From: an uncultured Subdoligranulum sp.
Lineage (GTDB): Bacteria > Bacillota > Clostridia > Oscillospirales > Ruminococcaceae
DNA: 64,000 bases
NCBI GenBank assembly: GCA_900545545.1
Contig: UQZO01000003.1
Coordinates: 62,001-126,000, forward strand
Reading direction: 5' to 3'
The position numbers were made by a program, and so were the translations under genes. Below the pieces are notes generated by a model that saw nothing but the letters and a program-made list of their open reading frames with translations, had not been told where the DNA came from and did not search any database. Shown one piece after another: positions 47,053-56,970 of this stretch (position 1 is its first letter; the number at the start of each line of letters is the position of its first letter).

Positions 47053-48636
47053 TTATACGGCTTTGAAACCAACACTCTGCATGAAGCGCAGGAACGCATC
47101 CTGGCCTTCTTTGTCCTGTTTGAAGACACCGGCGTTTTCCAGCACGTGGCTGAACACGGTGCCGATCTCCTTCTTGACGGTGTTGTTGGCATCCTGCGGC
47201 GCCATGGAGGTGCCGTACTTGGCAATCAGTTGATCGATCCAGTCGGCGTGCACCGCCAGGGGAGAACCTTCCTCCCGGCTGGTGTTGGGTCGCTGGCCGG
47301 CCAGGATCTCGGCAATCTGGGCACCCTGGTCCTTCAGACGGGCGGGCAGGATTGCCAGACCCATGACCTCGATAAGGCCGATGTTTTCCTTCTTGATGTT
47401 GTGGTATTCCTTGTGGGGATGGAAGATACCGTCGGGATACTCCTCACTGGTGCGGTTGTTGCGCAGCGCCAGGTCGAGGATGTAACCATCCTTTTCGTCG
47501 TAATGCAGGATGGGGGTGACGGTGTTGTGCGGCGTATCACCGGTATGGGAGAGAATGCCCACGCTTTCGTCGTCGTATTTGCGCCAGGCGGTCAGAATGT
47601 TGTTGGCGACGATCTGCATCTGCTGGCTGCTGCGGCCGATCAGCCGGACGGCGGAAACCGGCCAGTTCAGGATACCGGCGCGGACACCGGGATAGCGGAT
47701 ATCCGTCATAGGCACGGCGATGGAAGCCTTCTGCATGGGGAAGACGTACCGGCCGCCCTGGAAATGACTGTGGCTGAGGATGCTGCCGCCTACGATGGGC
47801 AGATCGGCGTTGGAGCCACAGGTGTAGTGCGGGAACTGGGAGACGAAGTCGAAGATTTCGGCCAGCGTCTGGCGGTCCATCTCCATGGGCTTGTGGGTCT
47901 CATGCAGCATGATGCAGTGCTCATGGAAGTAGGCGTAGGGGCTGTACTGCAGGTAGAACTGCTGCCCGGCCAGCGTGATGGGCACAATGCGGTGGGTCTG
48001 GCGTGCCGGGAAGTTGATGCGGCCCGCGTAACCGATATTCTCTTTGCAGAGCATGCAGGCGGGGTAGCCGGACTTCGGCTGCAGACGTTCCAGGGCGATG
48101 GTCTTGGGATCTTTCTCCGGTTTGGTCAGGTTGATGGTGATCTCCAGCTCGCCGTAGGGCGTATCGGTGTTCCACTGGATGTTCTTGGCAATCTGGGCCG
48201 TGCGGATATAGTTGGAAACCACGCACAGATCATAGAACCAGTCGGTGGCAGCTTTGGCACCCTTGCGCTCGTACAGCTTCTTGAACTTCTTGCAGACTTC
48301 GCTCTCACGGGGCATCAGGGCGCCCATCAGGCGAGTTTCAAAGTTGATGCGGTACTGTGCCACGGCGCCGTCGAACAAATCTTTCTGCGCTGCCAGTTCC
48401 ACCATCTCATCCAGCAAGGCTGCCGGTGTTTCGGGGTTCTCCTTGGGCGGTTTGGCTTCGCTGGGGGCACTCAGTGCCAGCAGGTCCAGCAGCGTATTGC
48501 GTGCGACCAGAACGTCCAGGTCTTTGATGAGCTTGTGCTTGCGGCCGAAGCGCAGCAGCCGCTCCACATCCAATGCCAGACGTGCGTCGCGCTGTTCCGG
48601 GGTCAATGCCGTGCAGTCCAATTCGTTGTTTGCCAT
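47053..48636 (-). CDS. galT: Galactose-1-phosphate uridylyltransferase, class II
   Basis: 527 residues, the length of the Firmicutes-type (class II) GalT, which transfers UMP between UDP-glucose and galactose-1-phosphate in the Leloir pathway. Recognisable blocks: PPKENPETPAALLDEMVELAAQK, GALMPRESEVCKKF, CMLCKENIGYAGR, FHEHCIMLHETHKPM, and the active-site region SILSHSHFQGG with the nucleophile-type His. ATG 48636 has GGAGGG 7 bases upstream. No galK or galE nearby. Confidence 0.9.
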   Translation of the reverse strand: MANNELDCTALTPEQRDARLALDVERLLRFGRKHKLIKDLDVLVARNTLLDLLALSAPSEAKPPKENPETPAALLDEMVELAAQKDLFDGAVAQYRINFETRLMGALMPRESEVCKKFKKLYERKGAKAATDWFYDLCVVSNYIRTAQIAKNIQWNTDTPYGELEITINLTKPEKDPKTIALERLQPKSGYPACMLCKENIGYAGRINFPARQTHRIVPITLAGQQFYLQYSPYAYFHEHCIMLHETHKPMEMDRQTLAEIFDFVSQFPHYTCGSNADLPIVGGSILSHSHFQGGRYVFPMQKASIAVPMTDIRYPGVRAGILNWPVSAVRLIGRSSQQMQIVANNILTAWRKYDDESVGILSHTGDTPHNTVTPILHYDEKDGYILDLALRNNRTSEEYPDGIFHPHKEYHNIKKENIGLIEVMGLAILPARLKDQGAQIAEILAGQRPNTSREEGSPLAVHADWIDQLIAKYGTSMAPQDANNTVKKEIGTVFSHVLENAGVFKQDKEGQDAFLRFMQSVGFKAV

Positions 48637-48749
48637 AATTGCCCTCCTGTAGCGGTGTGTTTTCGGTTCTGTTATACTAACCATACCGCAAAAATCCTCC
48701 ATTTTCCATGGCACTGCGTGCCATGCTTTTGCAGTTTTCATGCACAGAT

Positions 48750-50114
48750 TTAGGTGTGCTGTAAATATTCGGTGCTGACCCAGCCTATGGGCCAATCCTG
48801 ATAGGCCACCAGAGCCCAGCCCGGTGCCGTGCTGCTGGCGCCCAGTTCCTCTACAGAAGATCCCGGCGGCAGGCTGCCGATCTTTTCGTATTCCGTACCG
48901 GGGCCCGCCCGTACGTTTAAGTTGTCATCGGGAATGGTGGTGTATGTGTGGCCGTCGCCAGCCGCCCAGAAGACATCGGGATATACCATCGTCAGCGGCA
49001 CATACCGTAGCAGTTCCGGTTCATTTCTGAGATCCTGAGCTGCCGGAGTCTGGTTGATGACCGGTGCTGCCGCACTGGGAATGGAAAAGGCATGCCAGCC
49101 ATCTGCCTGTTGCAGCCAACCTACGGTGCCGTCCCACACAAGACCATCATAAGTACAGGGCAGAAATTCCAGCCCGGCACTGTCCAACAACCCCAGTTTG
49201 CCGTCACGGCTTACCACCGCATAGCCGCTCAGCAGGGGAGAAGCCCATCCCTGCGAATCCCAAGGATCGGTGTAAACGGCATCATAGCAGGGGGCCGTCA
49301 CTTCGGTACCCTGCCGGTCCAGATAGATCCATTTGGTGCCGCGGCGGGCAGGGGCCAGCAGTGCACCTTCCCGGAAAAATCCCACCTGCTGGTATTCATA
49401 GTTGTTCAGCGGTGTGCCGTCCTCGGTGCGGTAACGATAGGGAGCGCTGCTGTCATACTCCAGTGAGTAGCCCCAATTGTTGACCGATAATGTAGCAGGC
49501 CGAGTGGGAAAGATATGCCCGTACTCCTCTTTCGTACCGGGGGAAATATAGGTGGGCTCGCTGGGACCTAAACTGCCGATGTAGGCACAAAGCTGTCCGG
49601 AGCTTTCCAGCCAGAAAAAATCCTTATACCCGGGGCCGCAATGGGCCATATCGCAGAGGAACCCCTCGTTTGACGCTGCCAAGGTTTGCTGCATCTGCTC
49701 CCGAAGCGCCTTGTCGTCAGGGTCTTTCTGTGCAATCCAGGCGGGGTAACGCGGTTCCTGATCGCTGCACAAGGCGATGGGCTTGTCAAACACACAGGGC
49801 AGAATCTCCGTGCCGTCGTTGTACATCAGCCCCCACTGCCCGTCCCGGCACATGGTGAAATAACCTTGTACGGGCTCTGAAAACAGCGAAAAGTGATAGA
49901 CCAGCTGGATATCATCGTAGGGCAGTACCGCCAGATCGATGGCCTCCAACCCGTCCGGCAGGGCTGCTTCGGGCGTGTTGGGGGAAGCGGTTTCGTCGGC
50001 GACAGGCGGCTGGGCGGCTTCCGCGGTTTCCGGTGTGGTGGGTGTCGGCGGCGATGCTGCGGTACAGGCACACAGCAGCAGTGAACATAGCAACGGAAGT
50101 CCAAGGCGTTTCAT
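48750..50114 (-). CDS. WG-repeat lipoprotein with C-terminal SH3 domain
   Basis: 454 residues. Lipoprotein signal peptide with lipobox LCAC (Cys at about residue 16), a Pro/Thr/Ala-rich linker, then WG-type beta repeats (DGQWGLMYNDGTEILPCVFD, DGKLGLLDSAGLEFLPCTYDG and others), and a bacterial SH3 domain at the end (LNVRAGPGTEYEKIGSLPPGSSVEEL). Anchored outside the membrane, probably contacting cell wall. Ligand unknown. GGGAGGTG precedes the ATG. Confidence 0.85.
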   Translation of the reverse strand: MKRLGLPLLCSLLLCACTAASPPTPTTPETAEAAQPPVADETASPNTPEAALPDGLEAIDLAVLPYDDIQLVYHFSLFSEPVQGYFTMCRDGQWGLMYNDGTEILPCVFDKPIALCSDQEPRYPAWIAQKDPDDKALREQMQQTLAASNEGFLCDMAHCGPGYKDFFWLESSGQLCAYIGSLGPSEPTYISPGTKEEYGHIFPTRPATLSVNNWGYSLEYDSSAPYRYRTEDGTPLNNYEYQQVGFFREGALLAPARRGTKWIYLDRQGTEVTAPCYDAVYTDPWDSQGWASPLLSGYAVVSRDGKLGLLDSAGLEFLPCTYDGLVWDGTVGWLQQADGWHAFSIPSAAAPVINQTPAAQDLRNEPELLRYVPLTMVYPDVFWAAGDGHTYTTIPDDNLNVRAGPGTEYEKIGSLPPGSSVEELGASSTAPGWALVAYQDWPIGWVSTEYLQHT

Positions 50115-50202
50115 CGTGGCACCTCCCTTCCCGATGGAAAACAGGTCAAGTATAAACGTGCTCTTTTCTTTATTGTCGCATATTGTCATACAGGTGTCAA
50201 TC

Positions 50203-50236
50203 AAAAATCCCCTGCCGGGAAAGCCCGGCAGGGGAT
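50203..50236 (-). terminator. Terminator of the nucleotidyltransferase gene
   Basis: TCCCCTGCCGGG / CCCGGCAGGGGA with TTTCC-type loop; followed leftward by TTTTTGATTG. Confidence 0.85.
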
Positions 50237-50246
50237 GGTACAAAAC

Positions 50247-51176
50247 TTATTTTTTCAGGTCGCTGAACAGGTCCTTGCGGTAGACGCCGTCGGCCACCAG
50301 CTTGGCGAAGCTGTCGATGACGATCTGCTTGTCCTCGGCGTAGGTAACGCCGAACCACTTGTCGTGGGTGGGCAGAACCTTGACGCTGACTTTGCCCGCG
50401 TGCAGCAGCTCATCGATATAGATGGGCAGCAGGTACTCGGCTTTCAGCGGGTTCGCCGGTTCGGCTTTCTCAAAGAACTCCACAAAACCGGCATCCAGCA
50501 AATCCACAAAGGCGGGCGTCAGGCCCCACATATTCATCGAAACCAGACTGTCGATATCGATGGCCTGGCCACCGGCGGCAGCGCCGTCAGCGGTCTTTTC
50601 GATGCCGCTGGTTTCCAGCACGCCGGTCAAGTAGTGTTCCTCGTTCATCTGGCAGATACCGCGGGTCACGGCACCGTTGTCGCTCAGGGTGTTTTTCAGC
50701 ACAAAACCGGCCATGCACAGTTTGCCGGGCTCGGCGGGATCGTATCCCTGCAGGAAGTCATGCAGCTGCACAAAAGCTTCCTTGCCGTAGTAGTCGTCGG
50801 CATTGATGACGGCGAAGGGCTCCTTCAGGATGCCCTTGCAGGCCAGAACCGCCTGGCCGGTGCCCCAGGGCTTGGAACGTCCTTCGGGGACAGAATACCC
50901 TTCGGGAACGTTTTCAAGAGCCTGGAATGCATAGGCGATTTCGACGCCCAGCTCTTTGCAGGTGGCCTCGATGCGGTCGCCGATGGCCTCCTTAAAGGCC
51001 TGCTCAATGTCGTGACGGATGATAAAGACGATTTTGTCGAAGCCGGCTTCGATGGCATCATGGATGGAATAATCCATGATGATCTCGCCGTTGGGACCGA
51101 CCGACGCCAGCTGTTTGATGCCGCCGCCAAAGCGGGAGCCGATGCCGGCGGCCATAATGACCAATGCGGTTTTCAT
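50247..51176 (-). CDS. Sugar-phosphate nucleotidyltransferase family protein
   Basis: 309 residues. The nucleotide-binding opening MAAGIGSRFGGGIKQL and the metal-binding INADDYYG (about residue 115) identify the nucleotidyltransferase A fold. Middle part GLTPAFVDLLDAGFVEFF and C-terminal KWFGVTYAEDK are typical of a group of Firmicutes NTP transferases without firm substrate. Possibly activates a sugar phosphate for cell-surface glycans. Single gene. Confidence 0.82.
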   Translation of the reverse strand: MKTALVIMAAGIGSRFGGGIKQLASVGPNGEIIMDYSIHDAIEAGFDKIVFIIRHDIEQAFKEAIGDRIEATCKELGVEIAYAFQALENVPEGYSVPEGRSKPWGTGQAVLACKGILKEPFAVINADDYYGKEAFVQLHDFLQGYDPAEPGKLCMAGFVLKNTLSDNGAVTRGICQMNEEHYLTGVLETSGIEKTADGAAAGGQAIDIDSLVSMNMWGLTPAFVDLLDAGFVEFFEKAEPANPLKAEYLLPIYIDELLHAGKVSVKVLPTHDKWFGVTYAEDKQIVIDSFAKLVADGVYRKDLFSDLKK

Positions 51177-51264
51177 AAGATTCCTCCTAAATTTTGACGT
51201 GTATTTTATACGAAGATATGATTTCCGGCTGCAGCAAGGCAGATCGGAAAATGCCCGGTGCTTT

Positions 51265-52302
51265 TCACCAGCTCATATCGGACATCAGCAGATTGACAAA
51301 GGTGGGACCCGCCATATACAGGAAGGCGACTTCCACCAGGCCCACGATACCGAAGTACAGGATGGCGGCCAGAATATTGGTGCCGCCGCTGCGGGCCAGG
51401 GCTTCGGTGCGCTCGGGGCCTTCGGGGCAGCGGGCGCAGACATCCTCAATACGGTTCTTGGCGTGCTTCTCGTACCAGGAAACGGCAAACAGCGCCAGAA
51501 CGACGCGCAGCGCCCAGCTGGCAATCTCACCGATCGTCGAAGCAACCGAGAGCCATCCCAGCGGCATGCCCCCGAAAAAGTCCGGGTTATAGTAGGCGAT
51601 GGTGGCAAACAGGCCGGGCAGATAGAATACCATGGACAGAATTGCCGTCAGGATGCCTTCCTTCCACATCTTGCGGTAGAGCAGGTAGGCGGGGCCGAAG
51701 AAAAAGGCGGCAAACGAGAAGGTGACGCGATGCTTGGTTTCGCTCATGCGGAAAAACTGCATGAGATAATACATCGGGGAACGGCCCAGAAAAGCCGCCC
51801 AGTGTTTGGCCTTGATTCCGTCAATGGGGTCTTCGGGGCCTACTTCGCGGCGGTAGATGCTGCCGTCCACACCGGTGCCGTAGGCATCCATACGGGGACC
51901 GGCGGCCTGCCGGGAACCCTGGGCATTGTTGGGGGTGTAAGCCCCTGCGCCGGGAGTCCGTGCATAGATGGGGCCGGTGGTGTTGTCGGCGGTTTCCTGC
52001 CGCGGCGGGTCTTCCGGGCGGGGCAGGGGAACGCCGCAGTGGCTGCATTGTGTGGTGCCCGGTTCATTGTGGGTGCCGCAGTTGGGGCAGATGGCCGCAT
52101 GAGCGGCTGCTTCGGCCTCGGGGCCGAATTCGGGTTTCCATTCAAAACCGGCTGCATGTTCCGACTGGTGCATGCAGGCGCCCACTTTCTGCCAGCAAGC
52201 CCGGTGATAGGGGGTGCCGCAGTCGGGGCAAACGACGATATCGTCATCGTCTGTAAAAGCCTGTTCGCAGACAGGGCAGTGATTTCCAGTGTAACGTGCC
52301 AT
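51265..52302 (-). CDS. RING-finger plus DUF2628 membrane protein
   Basis: 345 residues. An N-terminal prokaryotic RING (CPVCEQAFTDDDDIVVCPDCGTPYHRACW), a second zinc ribbon (CPNCGTHNEPGTTQCSHCG near residue 72), a Pro/Gly-rich linker, then a DUF2628-like membrane part with three to four helices (SFAAFFFGPAYLLYRKMWKEGIL and onward). Such proteins are common in gut Firmicutes and of unknown role. ATG 52302 has GGGAGG upstream. Confidence 0.82.
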   Translation of the reverse strand: MARYTGNHCPVCEQAFTDDDDIVVCPDCGTPYHRACWQKVGACMHQSEHAAGFEWKPEFGPEAEAAAHAAICPNCGTHNEPGTTQCSHCGVPLPRPEDPPRQETADNTTGPIYARTPGAGAYTPNNAQGSRQAAGPRMDAYGTGVDGSIYRREVGPEDPIDGIKAKHWAAFLGRSPMYYLMQFFRMSETKHRVTFSFAAFFFGPAYLLYRKMWKEGILTAILSMVFYLPGLFATIAYYNPDFFGGMPLGWLSVASTIGEIASWALRVVLALFAVSWYEKHAKNRIEDVCARCPEGPERTEALARSGGTNILAAILYFGIVGLVEVAFLYMAGPTFVNLLMSDMSW

Positions 52303-52483
52303 GTGTATATGTCCTCCCAATAGCATAGAGCCATTATAACGCATCGACAGGGGAAATGCAAAGAATTTTCTATGAAGTTTCCGCATTCCGCCGCCTTTTT
52401 ATCCGGGGTGTCCCTCTTTACAACGATTCCGATATGGTTTATACTATTACTATGTGAATTTATGCCAACCAAGGGGTAACGAT

Positions 52484-53605
52484 ATGATCACCATTGATGA
52501 ATTGAAAGCAAAACTCGGCGGAATGAAAACTTCCATCGATGACCTGCGCGAAGCACTCTCCATTGAAGCCAGCGAAAAGCGTCTTGCGGAGCTGGAACAC
52601 CAGATGACGCTGCCCGGCTTCTATGATGACCAGGAAAAGAGCCAGCGCGTGATCAGCGAGATGGGCGAAGTGAAGAACAAGCTGGAGCGCTTCGGCAAGC
52701 TCTCCACCCAGTATGAGGAAGCGGAGACCCTGCTCGAGATGATCGAGGAAGAAAACGATCCTTCGCTGGCCAGCGAGGGCGAACAGGCCGTGGAAGGCGT
52801 GGAAAAAGCCATCGATGAGCTGCAGCTCATGACGATGCTCAACGGCGAGTACGATCACAACAACGCCATCCTGACTTTCCATGCCGGTACCGGCGGCACC
52901 GAGGCGCAGGACTGGGCCGAGATGCTGTACCGTATGTACAGCCGCTGGGCGGAAGCACACGGCTACAGTGTCGAGGTCCTGGATGTGCTGGATGGCGACG
53001 AAGCGGGCATCAAGTCTGCGTCCATGATGATCAAGGGCGCCAATGCCTACGGTATGCTCAAGAGCGAGCACGGCGTCCATCGTCTGGTGCGCATCAGCCC
53101 GTTCGACGCCAATGCCCGCCGTCAGACCAGCTTTGCCAGCCTGGAAGTCATGCCGGAACTGGATAACAACATCCAGATTGAGATCAACCCGGCGGATATC
53201 GAAATGCAGGTTTACCGTTCTTCCGGTGCAGGCGGCCAGCACATCAACAAGACGTCCTCCGCGGTGCGTCTGATCCACAAGCCCACCGGCATTGTGACCA
53301 GCTGCCAGACCCAGCGCAGCCAGCTGCAGAACCGTGAGTACGCCATGGAAATGATGAAGGCCAAGCTGTACCAGATTGCATTGCAGCAGCATAAGGACAA
53401 GATCGATGACATCAAGGGCGTGCAGAACGAAATCGCCTGGGGCCATCAGATCCGCAGCTATGTCTTTATGCCCTATACGCTGGTCAAGGATCACCGTACC
53501 AACTACGAAAGCGGCAACGTGCAGGCCGTAATGGACGGCGATCTGGACGGTTTCATCTATGCCTACCTCAAGGCCAGCTCCCGCGGCGAACTGCAGGACG
53601 TCTAA
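52484..53605 (+). CDS. prfB: Peptide chain release factor 2
   Basis: 373 residues. It recognises UGA and UAA stop codons (tripeptide SPF in VRISPFDAN) and releases the peptide through GGQ (SSGAGGQHINKT, about residue 245). Start ATG 52484 has AAGGGG upstream. The N-terminal region reads straight through without the in-frame TGA and +1 frameshift site that regulates many prfB genes, so this gene is not frameshift-controlled. A terminator follows. Confidence 0.93.
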   Translation: MITIDELKAKLGGMKTSIDDLREALSIEASEKRLAELEHQMTLPGFYDDQEKSQRVISEMGEVKNKLERFGKLSTQYEEAETLLEMIEEENDPSLASEGEQAVEGVEKAIDELQLMTMLNGEYDHNNAILTFHAGTGGTEAQDWAEMLYRMYSRWAEAHGYSVEVLDVLDGDEAGIKSASMMIKGANAYGMLKSEHGVHRLVRISPFDANARRQTSFASLEVMPELDNNIQIEINPADIEMQVYRSSGAGGQHINKTSSAVRLIHKPTGIVTSCQTQRSQLQNREYAMEMMKAKLYQIALQQHKDKIDDIKGVQNEIAWGHQIRSYVFMPYTLVKDHRTNYESGNVQAVMDGDLDGFIYAYLKASSRGELQDV

Positions 53606-53620
53606 TCGGAACAGAACATC

Positions 53621-53656
53621 AAACGGTACACAGTGCGATACTGTGTACCGTTTTTT
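53621..53656 (+). terminator. Terminator after prfB
   Basis: AACGGTACACAGT / ACTGTGTACCGTT, followed by six T. Confidence 0.88.
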
Positions 53657-53726
53657 GCATCCGGGCGCTTTATTTGTTCATAATCAGGGGGTATACTGAG
53701 GAACTATCAGGAAAGAGGTGCCTCAC

Positions 53727-56090
53727 ATGGCTTCACCCAAAGGTCTGTCCTCCGCCGAAGTGGCGCAGCGGCAGCAACAAGGCAAAACCAATCGTCCGCC
53801 GAAATCACCCACCAAAACGGCGGGGCAGATTGTGCGGGATAATCTGTGCACGTATTTCAACCTAGTGTTTGTAGTGCTGGCAGTTATGCTGGCTTCTGTG
53901 GGTTCCTGGCTCAACATGGGCTTTCTGGGCGTGGTGTTCTGCAACACGCTTATTGGTATTGCGCAGCAGCTGCGCGCCAAAAAGACCATTGACGAATTGA
54001 CGCTGGTGTCGGCCCATAAAGTCCGCTGCCTGCGGGATGATACCTGGAACCTGTGCCTGTCCGAGGAACTGGTGCAGGACGATGTGGTGGAATTCGGCGC
54101 CGGTGACCAGATTGTGGCCGACGCCGTGGTGCTGGAAGGCAGTGTACAGGTCAATGAATCACTGATTACCGGCGAGGCCCGGGCCGTGCCCAAAACGGTG
54201 GGCGGGGAACTGCGTTCCGGCAGCTTTTTGATGGCCGGGCACTGCATTGCGCGCCTGACTCGCGTGGGGGAGGAAAGCTACGCCAGCAAGCTGACGGCGG
54301 CTGCCCAGGCGGACGGACATAAGGTGGCCAAGGGCGAGATGATGCGCGCGCTGGATAAGCTCATCAAGGCCATCGGTCTGGGACTGGTGCCGGTGGGCAT
54401 CCTGCTGTTCTGGAAACAGCACTGGGTGCTGGCGGTAGACCTGCGCAGCTCGGTGGAGAGCGTGGTCGCGGCCCTGATCGGTATGATCCCGGAAGGTTTG
54501 TACCTGCTTACCAGTGTGGCACTGGCTGTGGGGATGCTGCGGCTGGCACGCCGCCGTGTGCTGACCCAGGATATGAACTGTATCGAGACGCTGGCCCGGG
54601 TGGATGTGCTCTGTGTGGACAAGACGGGCACCATTACCGAGAGCACCATGGAGGCTGACGATCCCGTGCCGCTGGGCGCTGCACCGCTGGAAGATCTTCT
54701 GCGCAGCTACTATGCGGCGGAAGAACCGGATAACGATACCGGCCGCGCGCTGAAAGCACGCTTTGGCAAGGAAGGGCATCTCTGGCCGGTTACCGGGCAG
54801 ATTCCCTTCAATACAGCCTATAAATACAGCGCCAAGTCCTTTGGAGAGCAAGGCGTCTACGTCGTAGGTGCGCCCGATGTTCTGGCCGGACCGCGCGCGG
54901 ATGAATTCCGTGCACAGCTGGCGCCGCTGCTGGCCGAAGGCCGCCGGGTATTGCTGCTGGCACGGTATCATGAACCCTTGCCCGACCCGCCCGGAACGCT
55001 TGATCCGGCCAAGCTGGAATTTCTGGCGTTGCTGCCGCTGCAGAATAAGATCCGCGCCAACGCGCCCAAAACCTTCGCCTATTTTGCGGGGCAGGGAGTG
55101 GACATCAAGGTGATCTCCGGCGATGATCCGCAGGCGGTCAGCCATGTGGCGGCACAGGCCGGCATTGCAGGGGCGGACCGCTGGGTGGATGCGGCATCGC
55201 TGCACAATGATGCGGAGCTGGAAGCCGCTGCGCAGCGCTGCACGGTGTTCGGCCGTGTTACGCCGGAACAGAAACGCAAACTGGTTCATGCGCTGCAAAA
55301 ACAGGGGCATACGGTTGCCATGACCGGCGACGGTGTCAACGATGTGCTGGCGCTGAAAGATGCCGACTGCGGTATTGCCATGGCTTCCGGTGCACAGGCC
55401 GCCAGCCAGGTGGCGCAGCTGGTGCTGCTGGATTCCGATTTTGCCGCATTGCCCGATGTGGTCGCCGAAGGCCGCCGCGTCATCAACAATATCCAGCGGT
55501 CGGCGTCGCTGTTCCTGGTCAAAAACATCTTCTCGCTGCTGCTCAGTCTGGTGGCGCTCTGCCTGCCGCTGGCCTATCCGTTCCAGCCGCTGCAGCTCTC
55601 GCTCTTGTCAGCGGTCACCATCGGGCTGCCCTCCTTTGTACTGGCTTTGGAACCCAACTATGAATTGGTGCGCGGCAAGTTCCTGCACAACGTGCTGCAT
55701 GCGGCGCTGCCCGGCGGCCTGACGGATTTTCTGCTGGTCTTTTGCGCACAGGGCTTTGCCTATGCCTTTGATCTTTCCGCCGATGCCCTGGGGACCATCA
55801 GCACGCTGCTGGTACTGGAAACCGGTCTGATCGTGTTGTTTGGCATCTGCCGTCCCTTCAATGCCGTGCGCGGGGCGCTGTGGGGCAGCTGCACCATTCT
55901 GGGGTTGGGCGGTGCCGTGATTTTTGCCCCCTGGCTGGAGCTGATACCGTTGGACCTTGGCGACACCCTGGTACTGGTGGTGCTGGCGGCGCTGGTTTTG
56001 CCGGTGCTGCATACCGCCACCTGCACGGTGGATTGGTTCTGGAATCTGGGCCGCCGTCTGCGGGACCATGGCCGCAAGAAAACGGCATGA
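53727..56090 (+). CDS. P-type cation-transport ATPase, CtpE-like
   Basis: 787 residues. TGE in the actuator domain (LITGEARAVPK, about 155), the phosphorylated Asp in VDKTGTIT (about 300), and the hinge GDGVND (about 534). The membrane motif GMIPEGLYLLTSVALAVG matches the P-type ATPases related to mycobacterial CtpE, which have been linked to calcium uptake. Substrate here is not proven. About ten membrane helices. Start ATG 53727 has GAGGTG 7 bases upstream. Confidence 0.88.
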   Translation: MASPKGLSSAEVAQRQQQGKTNRPPKSPTKTAGQIVRDNLCTYFNLVFVVLAVMLASVGSWLNMGFLGVVFCNTLIGIAQQLRAKKTIDELTLVSAHKVRCLRDDTWNLCLSEELVQDDVVEFGAGDQIVADAVVLEGSVQVNESLITGEARAVPKTVGGELRSGSFLMAGHCIARLTRVGEESYASKLTAAAQADGHKVAKGEMMRALDKLIKAIGLGLVPVGILLFWKQHWVLAVDLRSSVESVVAALIGMIPEGLYLLTSVALAVGMLRLARRRVLTQDMNCIETLARVDVLCVDKTGTITESTMEADDPVPLGAAPLEDLLRSYYAAEEPDNDTGRALKARFGKEGHLWPVTGQIPFNTAYKYSAKSFGEQGVYVVGAPDVLAGPRADEFRAQLAPLLAEGRRVLLLARYHEPLPDPPGTLDPAKLEFLALLPLQNKIRANAPKTFAYFAGQGVDIKVISGDDPQAVSHVAAQAGIAGADRWVDAASLHNDAELEAAAQRCTVFGRVTPEQKRKLVHALQKQGHTVAMTGDGVNDVLALKDADCGIAMASGAQAASQVAQLVLLDSDFAALPDVVAEGRRVINNIQRSASLFLVKNIFSLLLSLVALCLPLAYPFQPLQLSLLSAVTIGLPSFVLALEPNYELVRGKFLHNVLHAALPGGLTDFLLVFCAQGFAYAFDLSADALGTISTLLVLETGLIVLFGICRPFNAVRGALWGSCTILGLGGAVIFAPWLELIPLDLGDTLVLVVLAALVLPVLHTATCTVDWFWNLGRRLRDHGRKKTA

Positions 56091-56096
56091 AGCATA

Positions 56097-56132
56097 AAGA
56101 CCGCATGGACGGGAAGTCCATGCGGTCTTTTT
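56097..56132 (+). terminator. Terminator between convergent ATPase and DUF1275 genes
   Basis: AAAGACCGCATGGAC / GTCCATGCGGTCTTT with T run on the plus side; symmetrical enough to act on both strands. Confidence 0.85.
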
Positions 56133-56143
56133 CGTTTATCGAT

Positions 56144-56839
56144 TCAGTGGGTCTCTGCCGGGCGTGTAGTCTCTTTGCGGAACATCAGGCAAAGGCTCAC
56201 GCACAAAAGCAGACAGGAAATCCAGATGGTGCGCAGACCCAAAACAGACACACACTGTGCGCCTACACCGGCTCCCAATGCAAAAAGCACGATCACGGCA
56301 AAGTAGTGTGCGGCTTTGTTCAGCGCTTTGCGGTCGTGCAGCCGCAGCCCGGTGACAAGGGAATCCATGCCGCTGCGCAGGTTGCCGATGCACATGGTGC
56401 TGGCGAACGGATAGCCATGTACCTTGCGGAAAGCCTGTACCTGCATGGCGCAGGCAAAGGACACCAGCGCATTGGCAGCCAGATTCAGGGCGTCGGGCAG
56501 GAAACCTACGCAGAACAGGAGCGCGATCTCCACCAGAAGTACCAGCTGCCGCCAGTGCAGGCGATGCCCTTCCTTGCAGGATACGCGAATCAGTTCTGCC
56601 GCTGCCACACCCAGGGCAAAGGCAAGAACCGGCACCAGATAGTGCAGAAAACGCGCCCAGTCACCGGTAAAGAGCGACTGTCCCATAAAGACGATGTTGC
56701 CGGTCTGGGCGTTGGCGAACACACCGCCCCGTCCCAGGTAGGTGTAGGCGTCCTGCAGGCCGCCGGACAAAGAAAGAAACAATACGGTTCGAAATGCCTC
56801 GGACATCTGCCGGGACCCTTGCGAAATTTGTTGTGCCAT
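56144..56839 (-). CDS. DUF1275 (YoaK-like) membrane protein
   Basis: 231 residues with six membrane helices. LSLSGGLQDAYTYLGRGGVFANAQTGNIV is the family signature near the N-terminus, with CAMQVQAFRKVHG in the middle and a TMCIGNLRS block. Function unknown. GAGAGGGG lies about 9 bases before ATG 56839. Confidence 0.88.
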   Translation of the reverse strand: MAQQISQGSRQMSEAFRTVLFLSLSGGLQDAYTYLGRGGVFANAQTGNIVFMGQSLFTGDWARFLHYLVPVLAFALGVAAAELIRVSCKEGHRLHWRQLVLLVEIALLFCVGFLPDALNLAANALVSFACAMQVQAFRKVHGYPFASTMCIGNLRSGMDSLVTGLRLHDRKALNKAAHYFAVIVLFALGAGVGAQCVSVLGLRTIWISCLLLCVSLCLMFRKETTRPAETH

Positions 56840-56932
56840 ATCCAAAACCCCTCTCCTGCACAAACAAAGCGGCCTTGTGCCGCCTGTGGTCTGTCGCTCA
56901 TTATACTCCGCACGCAAGGGGCTGTAAAGAGC

Positions 56933-56966
56933 AAAAGCCGCCCGATGCTTTTTGCATCGAGCGGCT
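56933..56966 (-). terminator. Terminator of the LRR-vWA-MoxR operon
   Basis: AGCCGCTCGATGC / GCATCGGGCGGCT, followed leftward by TTTTGCTCTT; 5 bases beyond the MoxR gene. Confidence 0.8.
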
Positions 56967-56970
56967 CGTA

